Shown here: positions 11,757 through 22,054 of the stretch, piece by piece
Layout: each line of letters opens with the position of its first letter
Numbering within the stretch: position 1 is the first letter of the stretch
The notes under the pieces: model-generated
Told to the model about the DNA's origin: nothing
Databases searched by the model: none
Seen by the model: the letters and a program-made list of their open reading frames with translations, nothing else
Position numbers and translations under genes: made by a program
Source: Alisma plantago-aquatica
Taxonomy: Eukaryota; Streptophyta; Magnoliopsida; Alismatales; Alismataceae
Reading direction: 5' to 3'
NCBI GenBank assembly: GCA_963693085.1
Contig: OY856409.1
Coordinates: forward strand, 1,621,783,211 to 1,621,847,210
Length of the DNA: 64,000 bases

Positions 11757-11912
11757 CCAAATGGTTTTGATCAAACATGCCGAAATGGTTTTGAACAATC
11801 ATGTCCAAACGATTTTGATCAAACATGTCCAAACGGTTTTAATCAAACATGTCCAAATGGATTGATAAAACATGTCCAAACGGTTTGATCAATCATGCCC
11901 AAACAGTTTGAG
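11757..11912 (+). repeat. 24-bp tandem repeat in LTR A (right copy)
   Basis: About 6.5 units of the CCAAACGGTTTTGATCAAAC-type 24-mer, the counterpart of 2282-2437. Confidence 0.88.
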
Positions 11913-12151
11913 ACTATTTAGACCTCCAAACGGTCTTGGTCTCAACCTCAAACGGTTTTGAAAACCGTTTCCATTCAATCGGTTTTGGAAACCCTAAACA
12001 CCAAACGATCTTGAAGATCGTTAATCATCAAACAATTTAGAAACCGTTTCTTTCCAAACGGTCAACTGAAATCCAAATGGTCAACTCAATCCAAACGCTC
12101 AACTCAATCCAAACGATCAACTGTCCCAAATAGTTTTGAACCCAATTCCTC

Positions 12152-12187
12152 AAACGGTTTGCAAACCGTTTGGTGACCAAACGGTTT
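12152..12187. repeat. Nested palindromes in LTR A
   Basis: AAACGGTTTG followed by CAAACCGTTT (12152-12171) is a perfect 20-bp palindrome. It overlaps a second inverted repeat, AAACCGTTTGGT-G-ACCAAACGGTTT (12164-12188). Either could form a strong hairpin in DNA or in the LTR transcript. The left LTR has the same structure with two substitutions near 2671-2711. Confidence 0.8.
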
Positions 12188-12615
12188 GGTGAAACTGATT
12201 GCCCAATTTTATTGGAAAAAGATTGGAGTTGTAATTTTGGGAAAAGTGTACAAGATGATGTCCTCATCATCTACCTTCGTTTCTAAGGTTCACATTACTA
12301 CTAATTTCATAGAATCATCCATTACAACAAGCAATTAATCAAGAAGAAGGAGAAATCAACATAACTTGTAAAAATGGAATTGAATAATGATGTAATTGGG
12401 TTCAAGTTATATAACCCCCTTTCAAAGAATGCTTCAAAGCTCCAACTCCACATCTTTAATGGTGGAAGAAGATTTCTCAACTATCCCAAGCTCGTGCTCA
12501 AGTCTTTGAGTGAAATGAATGGTCAAAGTTGAGAATTGAGTGGAGAAAAAAAGAAATCAAGCATTGATTTTCAATTTCCACCATGAAATCAAGGTGAAAG
12601 GAGATCATGGAGTTT

Positions 12616-12624
12616 ACCTGTAGA
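12616..12624 (-). other. Putative 5' splice site in LTR A
   Basis: The minus strand reads CTACAG/GTAAAC, GT at 12616-12617, about 115 bases downstream of the TATA box. The left LTR has CCTGCAG/GTAAAC at 3141-3142. Aligned positions in G (CCTTG/GTGAGT) and S (CCTAAG/GTGAGG) also fit the plant donor consensus. Confidence 0.4.
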
Positions 12625-12730
12625 TTAGAGGTAGTCCTCATGTTGCTCCTAAGCTCCCTTTGTCGTTTTGCAAACAAAGAGTGAAAGAAAATATGAAACA
12701 AAAGTCGTTGGTTGAGTGGGAAATGAAGTG

Positions 12731-12737
12731 TATATAA
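12731..12737 (-). promoter_or_regulatory. Putative TATA box of element A (right LTR)
   Basis: CTTATATACAC on the minus strand, in the same place as in the left LTR. As the 5' LTR copy, this would have driven the genomic transcript. Confidence 0.62.
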
Positions 12738-13619
12738 GGATTTTCAAAGAGAGAGAAAGTTGAAAAGTAATCCTTCAACTCCCCAAATTGGTGCCACTTA
12801 GCCCCCTCTACTCCTTGCATACGAAGGCATCCTACTTTGACTTTCATTCTTATTCATTAACCACAATTAAAGTAAAAACAATTAAGCACCTTAATTCATA
12901 TAATACTAATATCCCATTTTTAGTGGATATTACTTTTAATTAACTAATGTGAGTGGGCTCTCCTCTCACTTAGATTTTTTCGTGGCCTTTGCAAGGCATA
13001 AGGAAGTACACACTTATCTAATTTCAACCATCTCATTTTTGGTTGAAGGGCACTTCAATTAACATATTTATTTTTGCATTAATTTGAAGTAAAGTTCCAT
13101 TTATGCTTAAATCTTGATTATTTTAATATCAAGATTCTCTCTCTTCCAAAATGATTCAAATGAGGCGCCCCTCTCAAATTATTTTCTCTACATGATGCCA
13201 AGAATTATGATGGACCTTCTTGAAGTGGTATTTTGCATATTGAACCCTATGTTTTGGGTAAATTACACATTACACCAAAACTAGGTTTTAATGCAGAAAG
13301 ATTGCTCAACTAGCTCTGTCTTGGTGCTCAAGCTTGTGGAAGCCATACTACTGCATCATACTCATTCCTATGATGCTTCCACATCTGAGGAACATTTTAT
13401 TATGTACAATTTTCAAGTTAACCCCTCAACTTGGGAAATTTGTACTTTAGTCCAAAACTAACAAAACATTGTTTCAACATTATTCAAAAAGGACTAAATT
13501 TGAAATATAAGTTCCTCTTGAGCCTTAATTAATTTTCAAAAGATAAGACCAAGCATATAATCAGCCTCATTAAGTAAAACATGTAGGTTTAACAGATAAC
13601 CCAGGTCAGGGATGTTACA

Positions 13620-14163
13620 TGCAGTCTTTCCCAACCTTTGTCTATTTTGAGGAATTTATTAGGATAACTTCTGTGCATAAAACTTACTCTATTAGCATAT
13701 TGTTAAATTAATTACCCAAACTAATGGAAAGTTGTTTTCCCCTCAAATTCTAGAATTCTCTTCTTTTCATTATTATTTTCAAATATGTCAAAGGTCAGAC
13801 CGACATAACACCATTTGGTGCCTCAAACATTGTGTTGCCAATAATGTCTAGCTAATTACTCTTTTAATTACCTAAAACATCACATATCTTATTTTCTTTT
13901 GGAATCTTGCATTTTATCTCATATTTTTGTTATCTAATAATTAACAAAGTCACTATCCTTTATTTATGCACAACATCTCTTATTATTTAATTTGTGTTAC
14001 AAGGACCAATTTGCAAAGCAAATAGTCTCATAGGCCTTTATATGAACCATGGGTTGCACCCATGCCACAAAGGTGACTTTATTATACCATTGGGGAATTT
14101 GATTTACCAAACCAAGTCTCATGTTTATGCATTTCAAATTTACTAAAATTTGAGGATATAAAA
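13620..14163 (-). repeat. Remnant of the 3' LTR of element B
   Basis: Aligns along its whole length with 19235-19778, sharing for example CTAGAATTCTCTTCTTTTCA and CCATGGGTTGCACCCAT blocks. It is cut on the left exactly at the end of element A. Confidence 0.88.
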
Positions 14164-14198
14164 TTCACCCCTCACTAAAAGAATTTTGTCCCCAAAAT
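14164..14198 (-). promoter_or_regulatory. Polypurine-like tract and hairpin of element B
   Basis: Minus strand: ATTTTG-GGGA-CAAAAT (14198 to 14183), then AGTGAGGGGTGAATT next to the LTR. Relative to element A the stem has changed one C:G pair to T:A while the GGGA loop is kept. Confidence 0.65.
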
Positions 14199-16710
14199 GT
14201 AACCTTAATAAAGTTTAGGATGAAAAATAACTCATCTTAGCTTCAAACCTTTAGGTAAACAATCCTACTTAGATATCTTTAACATATTTATTTAAATGTA
14301 AAAATTCTTTACATCACTAATAAGATTGGTACTTGAATTCAATTCAAGGCACATCCATGTGTTCAATAATTATATTGTTTCATCTCTTGGTGATTACATT
14401 TTCACCTAGGTTTCAACCTATTATTCATTTATCATCACATAGGGGTGAAGTAACACCTCAAACCCTAGATCATGTCATTAACCTCATCTCAGGTATTCAT
14501 TCTCATATGTCAATTTTAAGCATAACATGTGTCTACTCAATTTCTCTCACTCATATTGAGATGAAATAAGAACTTGACTACAGCCCAAATACAAAGTTCA
14601 TCCCATTCCAAGAGAAGAGGTGGTGTACCCACACATTATCTCAAAATTTCACATTTTAGGTTGAATCATTCTCAACATCTCTTAACCATGCCTACTTTGT
14701 AATTCCACAACTTTCTTATATTTCATGAAATCAAGTGTCTTTATTACACTTGAGTTTGTGCACAACTCCCTTAAGTTTTCATTATTACATGACTTCATGT
14801 ATCTTTGACATTTACACCTCATGTGTCATTAGGCTTATTCATTTCCTCAAGGTCTCTAGGGGTATAGGTACCTTTGGAGCGATCTCTTGTCCTCATGGAC
14901 CTTATGCACTTATGGAGTGCCTCTCACATTTAACCCTTCAGCCTCATGTGCTCAAGAAGGTGGCCAATCTCCTGACCCATGGGCCTTGGGTAGACATGGA
15001 TGGCTAACTCCTGACCCCAAGGTCTAATCATTTAGGGAAGGATCACCTCCTAATCTCATCGGTCTTATGTACATTCAATCCTCCCAACTTGACCTTAGGA
15101 TTGACTTAGGATCTACCCTACCTAAGGTTTATTAAGATATCACAACCTTGCACATTATTTTCTTATGTAATTCTTTAAACTGGATCTCCTTCATCTCTTG
15201 GGGACACATTATTCACTATATGTCCCTTCATTGGTCTCATGGTGACCTTCCATTCCTCAAATTGGTCTTTCATAAAGGTCTCCCTTTCCCATCTTGACCT
15301 ATTAGTGACCTCCACTTCCCATCTTAGTCACTAGTCATTGCAATGAATTCCTTTCATATTGGCCTTCCTATCCCATATTGGCCTATATGTGAACTTCCTA
15401 TCTCATCTTAATCTCTGGTTATTGCAATGACTTCCTCTTGTATCATCCTTCCTTCCCGACATGGACTGTTGGTGATCTTCCTATCACAACTTGATCACTA
15501 GTCAGGTAATGGATTTCCCTTATATCAGCCTTCCTATCCCAGCTTGGCCTATTTGTAATCGTCCTATCCCCTCTTGATCACCTGTCATTATACTAACTTT
15601 CCTTTTTATATGGACCTTACTATCCTGACATGGCTGATTACTGAACTTCTTATCTGGCTTGGTCACATACTTTCATCCACTCTCTTAGTGACTTTCCTTG
15701 TATCTCCCAAAGAAGGCATATATAGGTTCAAAGAATGTATCTGCTTACATATTTGTGTACTTAATCCTTTACACTTTTGGTGACATTCAAGGGTACCTCA
15801 ATCCCTTAAACTGATTTGTTAACTCACCCTTGTAGGGAAGGTACTAACCTAGGGTGTGTTCTTGACTCATAGGAGGAGATTAGACTCTCTAGACACAACC
15901 TGAACCCAAGGTCTTATGGTTTTGCCTCCCCCATGTCCTTTTCCCATTCCTTGATTGACCCAACCCGATCGGGACACCAACCAAAAATGTTGAATTTTTT
16001 GCATATTGTATGTAACCATTGGTTGCTTATGTTTTTTAAACCTTTACATAAATGCCTTGATCCTCATGCATTCATGGGAAACTAGTCACCTAACTCATTT
16101 GCATCTTTTCTTATTCCTTTCTTACCTAAATTTGAATTTATATGGGTACACTCCCATTTCATAGGATTAGGGTTTAGTAAGAGGGTTACGGACTACTCAA
16201 CCTACACCCGACATCATGGTGTTTTATGATTCCATTGACCACTAAGCATTTTCCTAGACCAACCCTAGTTCCATCTAGGGTTTACCTTTGCTAGGGAACA
16301 ACCCATTGAAATTTATTTTTTTACTTTTATCATCATTTCCACATTACATGTACATTAATTGATAAAGGATGCCTTAGTCCTACTTCTTCTAAAAAAACCT
16401 AACTTGAGATGAGGAAGGAAGTATCTTTTAGGGTTTATTAAGAAATAGGATGAGAAGTGGATGAATGTTGGAATGAGAAGACTTGGAGGAAACATTTCTT
16501 CAGGAAAACCTTAGGTTCTTGCAAGGAAGGTATCAGTGTGTCTAAGGGAATCCTCATAAACAAATTCATGGTGTGAAGTAAAATATTGCCAGTCGCCAAA
16601 GCCATGACCCCTTCTAGACACCATTATCATCAGATCATATCTTAATAAATTTCCTTAGATTTCAACATTTTACTCAAGATTATAAACTATTAAATATTAT
16701 TTTAAGAAAT
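14199..16710 (-). other. Interior of element B, no genes recognised
   Basis: About 2.5 kb between the polypurine and primer sites. I found no gag, protease, RT or integrase motif on either strand; the open frames (for example 14333-14569, 14735-15007, 15574-15783) are short and unlike any family I know. The only clear structure is an 84-bp tandem repeat near 15277-15690. This is far too short for a full gag-pol. Confidence 0.6.
15277..15690 (+). repeat. Degenerate 84-bp tandem repeat inside element B
   Basis: Five units begin with a GGCCTTCCTATCCC-like phrase at 15277, 15361, 15445, 15527 and 15613 (spacings 84, 84, 82, 86). Each continues with TTGGCCTA..., a second CTATC phrase, TTGATCACTAGTCA-like text and a CTTTCATAT-like end. 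Units are considerably diverged. Earlier partial units may start near 15190. Confidence 0.75.
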
Positions 16711-16729
16711 TTGGGGCTCTGATACTAAA
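16711..16729 (-). promoter_or_regulatory. Primer binding site of element B
   Basis: Minus strand TTTAGTATCAGAGCCCC, matching the initiator-Met primer site (TGGTATCAGAGCC) except at its first bases, directly beside the LTR edge. Confidence 0.72.
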
Positions 16730-19700
16730 TCTAACGACCTAACTTTTTAGCATCCCCAATTAAGAAAAGACCCAAAAAGGTTAGATCCATTAGCTAACAT
16801 TCCCAAGGATTATGATTTTACCAAATGAAAATAATAGCAAATAATTTACATAAATTCAAATGTTATTTACAAGATGCTCCTCTAAGAGTTACATGAATTT
16901 CTTACATGAAAATTGTACATATGATAAAAAGTATCTATATAATCCTCCTTTAATTAGATTTAATGCCTTCGGGTAATTTCATCTTGATATCTTCATGTAT
17001 TAGCATGTACCTAAAATGACCTGAAACAAAAGCATGGATCATTTAAATATATTGTGTAAGTGGGGTGCATGAAATAGTGTGTAAATACATAAAAAAACAT
17101 AACCAATCAATTACTTCCAAATAAGAATTGGAGTTTTCTTTACATATTCTAACCCAAACTTTATGTGCTATCTTGGGTGTGACCAGTGTCCCTCCAGGGC
17201 TCATGTGCATCACCCCTCGATGCATGTCATCCTAGGGTTTGGAATATGATATCTTTATTTATATGATACTCACAGTGGCATTATAATTGAACAAAATGCA
17301 AATAAACACTCAACACTTATTTCAACAATCCTCGAGAAATCCTTGAAAAACACCAACAAACTATGTTACAGGTAGTTATAAGTGTAACCATGTACCTTTT
17401 GTAGAACCATGCAGATCTTGTAGTCATACTTTTAGCATATTATCCAATCAAGAAATAAAACCAAGAAATCAACTTTTAATCTACATGTATATAAATCCTA
17501 AAGTGTCACCCTCACATGAAACATATTAAACCCTACTCGGGTCCAAATCTAGCGTTTCAGGTTTGGATGAGGAATAGAGATACAAACCCTAATTCCATTG
17601 CATGTTTAACATTATATGAAACCCTGATGATATTATCTATCAAATCCTTCCATTATGAACAATTAGATTTGTTCAAGTTCATTAAGATTATTACAAGTTA
17701 TCATCTTGTAATATCATATTAGATTTGTTCAAGTTCAAGTTCACTAAGATTATTACAAGTTATCATCTTGTAATATCATATTTAAAATCTTGTAATATCT
17801 ATCAATTAGATTTTTTCAAGAAACCCTAAGTATCATCATGAATATCATGGTCATATTGGAATATCATATTGTTCAAGAATATCAAACTATAACATCAATT
17901 AAGCACATTTAATGTATTCAATTATGTCAATGTACAAATCTATGGTTTTTATGCTTTAATCACCACATTAACACATAATAGTACCACTTTTGGAATATGA
18001 AGTGTAATTAGGTCCAAACTATATTTAATTTGTGTTCCTCTCATTTTTTTGATCAATTTTGATATAGTACTCGTATCAATTTGATAACCTTAGTAATTAC
18101 TACAAATTTTGCATGATTAACATTACTAGGCCAATCATAAAAGGACGCATCAAAACAATATGATATTATCCATTGTATCCCATGTGGCTAGGCCAGCCAA
18201 TAGGTTCCTGCCATACTGGAGCATCACACCCACATGGTCGGGGCTAGGAAAAGAATCAAAAGACACTTCTACCCTTACCTTGCATTGTGTGACTTAGGCG
18301 TATGCAAGTATTTTCCCCTGTCCTTGTCTTCAACCTCACATTGCCCCTTCTAGAGACTCATTGTTGTGTGATGGTCAACCTTGTTGTTGACTCTAGGTGT
18401 AGGCATGCCTAAGGGTCAACTATCATGGGAGAATCCTCTTCTTGCTCTCACTGGACTCGGCGGTGGTCTCGGCTTTGTCGAAGGAAGCTGAAACATTGGT
18501 GGGTGAAGAATCTCTTTGTTAGTTGCAAACAGGGGCCAAGGAAGAGGAATACATGGATATCACAAGATCCCCAAATTGTTTCGAGACCTCAATCGCATTC
18601 AACCTCCTACAGAACAAATAGGCATGGGATAGCAAAGAGTGTGTCTATCAATTCCGGAGGGGGGTTCTACAATGATAGTGATTTGGGGAAATCTAAAACA
18701 CGCATGAAATTAGTGGAATAAAGGGATAGGTAGGTGAAAATTTGTGTCCGAATCTATTGGGAGAGGTCTCGGGAGTTATTAGGGATCTAAAAGAGAGAAA
18801 AGAAAGGGAGGGTGAGAGATATACTATAGCAGCGTTCCTTTAGAAGACAAGTTCTTGTGAATTTGACCTCTGATCCAGCGGTCGCCAAGGCACGCCACAG
18901 TTAAAGGGGCTAGGCTCTAGAATCCATGTTATATATTAATTGTGACAGATAAATTGATATATCCATTAGTCCCTCACTTTAGGAGAACTAATAAAATTCA
19001 TAATTCTCTTCTCTCCTTGAATTGAATCCAAAATTTAAGGGAAACCTTTGATTAACTTAAACTCAGATTGGGCAAGATTGGGTATGAAAGTGATGATTCT
19101 AAATGCCGTTTTATCTCTCTTCAAATAAAGGAATATAATTCATTTATTTTAAGTAGGTCCCTCTATCTTCTCACAATTTTCTATAGGCCTTCAGGAACAT
19201 CCTTTTTCTATCAAACTTGGAGGGAAACTCATTATATTTTTTCCTAACCTTTATCTATTTTTTGACATTTATTGGGATAACTTTTGTGAATGAAACATGC
19301 TCTTTTAGAATATTATTAAGTTAATTACCCACACCACTAGGAAAGTCATTTCCCCCTAAAATTCTAGAATTCTCTTCTTTTCATTATTATTTTCAAGTAT
19401 GCCAAAGGTCAAACTAAGATAACACCATTTGATGCCTCAAACATTATGTTGCCAATAAGGGCTAGTTAATTATTCTTTTAATTATCTAAAGCATTAATTA
19501 TCTTATTATCTTTTGGAAACTTGCATATTATCTCATATTTTTGTTCTCTAATAATTAACAAAGTCACTATCCTTTATTTGTTCATAGTATCTCTTATTTC
19601 TTTATCTTGTGCCATAAGGACCTATTTGCAAAGAAAATAGTCTCATGGACCTTTATATGGGCCATGGGTTGCACCCATTCCACAAAGGTGACTTTATTAT

Positions 19701-19778
19701 ACCATTGGGGAATTTATTTCATTGAACCAAGTCTTATATGTATACGTTTCAAACTTACTAAAATTTGATGATATAACA
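16730..19778 (-). repeat. 5' LTR of element B (3.05 kb)
   Basis: Starts TCTAACGACC (probably a mutated TGTAACGACC) beside the primer site and ends ATATAACA. Only its last 544 bases have a partner in the window. It contains a 98-codon open frame at 18425-18721 with no recognisable family. A local duplication at 17662-17780 is listed separately. Confidence 0.8.
17662..17781 (+). repeat. Tandem duplication of about 56-62 bp in LTR B
   Basis: ATTAGATTTGTTCAAGTTCA through TTGTAATATCAT occurs twice in direct succession (17662 and 17718), the second copy with an extra AAGTTC. Each copy includes the small inverted repeat ACAAG-TTATCAT-CTTGT. Confidence 0.82.
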
Positions 19779-19785
19779 AATAGTA

Positions 19786-22038
19786 TGTAGTGCAAGGATT
19801 TATACTTCATTGATCGACCTCATCTCACCACCTGAATTCCTCCACCTCTCTATGACCCCTATCATACACCCATCACCAAGCCTATTGAAAACCAACCACG
19901 ATCTTTTTCATCTTCTCATGACCACAATATATTTCACAACTTCATTATCACCTCGTGAGAGGTTGAGAGAGAGGGGATTTGGAGTTCATCTTGGAAAGCC
20001 TCTTAATGAATTAAGATGCCTTTTAAAAACTCATAGATGGAATTTGGAAGCATCGTTACCAACTCCTCATGCTTCAATGCCAATCGGAGCACCCTCTGCT
20101 TGATCCAGGAAACACCAATACATGTCTAGATCAATGACATGGTATGATTAATCTTTACCCTACTATAGTTTCATTCATTAAATAAACAGTCAAAAAGCAT
20201 AGATTGGATGTATACATCATAGCAAATAGAAAGATATGAAAGTAGGTAATTATTATTGAACATGTCATATGTGCCAACATTATTACTCTTACACACTAAA
20301 ACCCTAAGTGTATATACATATATTTAATGATGATTAGAAACATGATAAGAATGTGTTATATCCATATAGACATATCCTATCTTGAATTTAAGGGTATAAA
20401 AGAGAGAGATCATATTAAAGAAAGTACTTTTATAAGCATATGTAGACGAATAGGGGTGGGATACATGTTCATTTAGATTATATAGAAATCTACTTTGATA
20501 CAATCATTCAATACATACTTGTATTTATCTTCTTAATTGAGATTTAAGTCTAAGTGTGTGAATAGTATATACTGAGTTATGTTGGATTGAAACCCTATAT
20601 GTTCCTATTAAGGGAACCTTTGTATCTAATGTATATCTTAAAAAATACATTATCACCCTAATGACTATATGTAACGTTATTATGTTAGAGAGAAATAACA
20701 TTTGGGGAGCTAATCTATAGAACATGATCATATATATGGAAATGTAATATTTATCATATATGACCTAGTTGGAATTCTAAGGAACTATGATGATAGAAAA
20801 ATTATGGAGTTATACACTTACATGAAAACCCTAATCTTAAATAACCCAAATTGAACAACTTTTGATTTCAAAATAAATACTAACAAATATTTTTCTACTT
20901 TGCACCTCTCTCATCACTAACTCCTGGAGACTATTAAATGGTATATTCCAATCCCTAGAAATAGGGTTAGTTACGAATATTTGGTATATGTAATCCCAAA
21001 TTTATTTTGGGATTTTTTGTGACTATGATCTAAATTGATATATTGAGGCATTTACTTGGTTACTATCCTTTTTTGTAAATCCAAAGTTAAGCAAACCTTT
21101 TTTCTAATTTGAAATCAAATGGACTCTTGTGGATATTGAATTAATCAATTTAAATGAGTCCCTTAACCTCTGTTGCCATGTTTTAATAGATGATGTATGC
21201 TATGAACGGAATTATAGTCTTGACACTCTATTCACGTATGCTAAATGTTTTACTATAACATCTACAATAACAATACTTGTGTACAACAATATATGTAGGG
21301 TAGGCGTATTCTTCCTGGGGTGCACATTTCCACCCGTACTTTTTAATCCATGACCCTATGGTTTTATGGCTCTATTTTAGTTATATTTACACTACATTAT
21401 TTGTTCATGCTAATATATTGTTTACTTGGAATGAAAATTTGTTATGGTAAGACACTTCTTTTATGTCAAGTATTGTTGTCTATAAACATTATATCTCGAT
21501 CTCTGGATTTGACTCTTGCTGAAGTTACCTACTTTTATATGGCCTCTTTTTTTGAAACATCCTTTTTATACTTGTATCCTTGTATAATGCCCAAATGTTG
21601 TTTATATGCACATACTCAGTGTATAATGACACGCCCTTGTTTCCTATTTTATAGGTAATGTTACCCTTCCACCTTGGTCAATGTATGTTATAGGACAAGG
21701 ACTCGAGAATAGCATATTCAACAATATTGAATTTGGGGATAGCTTGAGATGTCTGAGTTACCATCTGGAATTGGCCTTACATGTTAGTAGGTGTATACCT
21801 TTTATTTTGTCATTCCACCTTTTATGGTGATGAATTATTTTATATGAATTGTCCCATAACTTTGTAATAGTTTTCTTTGTGATGCTTTTTAACTATCTTG
21901 CTCTATGATATATATACCAATATGGGAAATAAATCAAATCCCTCCTTTCCTTCATACCTTGTGGTTTGTTTGGGATCATATAGACTTATTCCTCAATTAA
22001 GTAGGGAATGGATCCCCTATCAAGTCCCACTCCTTACA
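19786..22038 (+). repeat. 5' LTR of element C
   Basis: Begins TGTAGTGCAAGG, eight bases after the end of LTR B, and ends near CTCCTTACA. Aligns with 25321-27653 through shared blocks such as GACATGGTATGATTA, TTATCACCT, and CCTCAATTAAGTAGGGA. Exact ends are uncertain by a few bases. Confidence 0.7.
20395..20402 (+). promoter_or_regulatory. TATA box in 5' LTR of element C
   Basis: GGTATAAAAGAGAGAG, about 610 bases into the LTR, matching the plant TATA consensus. The same motif is at 26034-26041 in the other copy. Confidence 0.65.
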
Positions 22039-22041
22039 ACA

Positions 22042-22054
22042 TGATATAAGAGCC
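22042..22054 (+). promoter_or_regulatory. Primer-site-like sequence of element C
   Basis: TGATATAAGAGCC against TGGTATCAGAGCC, three bases after the LTR end. Confidence 0.58.

Larger units (their letters stand above)
1..13619 (-). mobile_element. Element A: Tekay-type Ty3/gypsy chromovirus, degraded, left end outside window
   Basis: A complete LTR retrotransposon in minus orientation apart from about 485 bases of its 3' LTR, which lie left of the window. Order in element sense: 5' LTR (8991-13619), primer binding site (8961-8982), gag, protease, RT, RNase H, integrase, chromodomain, polypurine tract (4144-4157), 3' LTR (1-4143). This domain order, a C-terminal chromodomain and the GGGGACGAAAT motif before the polypurine tract are typical of the Tekay/Del chromoviruses. 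Over about 350 LTR bases compared by eye I counted about 30 differences, roughly 92 percent identity, so the insertion is not recent. It sits inside the 3' LTR of element B. The left target duplicate is outside the window; the right one would be TGCAG at 13620-13624. Confidence 0.93.
8991..13619 (-). repeat. 5' LTR of element A (complete, 4629 bp)
   Basis: It begins TGTGACGCAC and ends GATGTTACA, so the ends form a short inverted TGTRAC repeat. In element sense U3 is about 880 bases, then a TATA box at 12731-12737, a donor-like GT at 12616-12617, about 3.2 kb of repeat-rich DNA, an acceptor-like TTTTTAG at 9434-9435, and about 440 bases to the LTR end. Most subrepeats lie in the transcribed part. 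No convincing protein is encoded in it. Confidence 0.95.
13620..19778 (-). mobile_element. Element B: Tekay-related LTR element, coding lost, split by element A
   Basis: Two copies of one sequence (13620-14163 and about 19235-19778) flank a 2.6-kb interior in minus orientation. Next to the left copy lies a polypurine-like AGTGAGGGGTGAATT and the same GGGGAC hairpin motif as in element A. Next to the right LTR lies an initiator-Met-type primer site. The left LTR is only a 544-base remnant because element A inserted into it; the rest should lie beyond the left end of the window. The interior has no recognisable gag or pol, so B is either a non-coding derivative or heavily decayed. The right flank after the LTR is AATAG (19779-19783). 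Confidence 0.8.

Noticed and set aside
18425..18721. 98-codon Arg/Ser-rich frame in LTR B
   Set aside because: No recognised family and located inside an LTR without support from a second copy.
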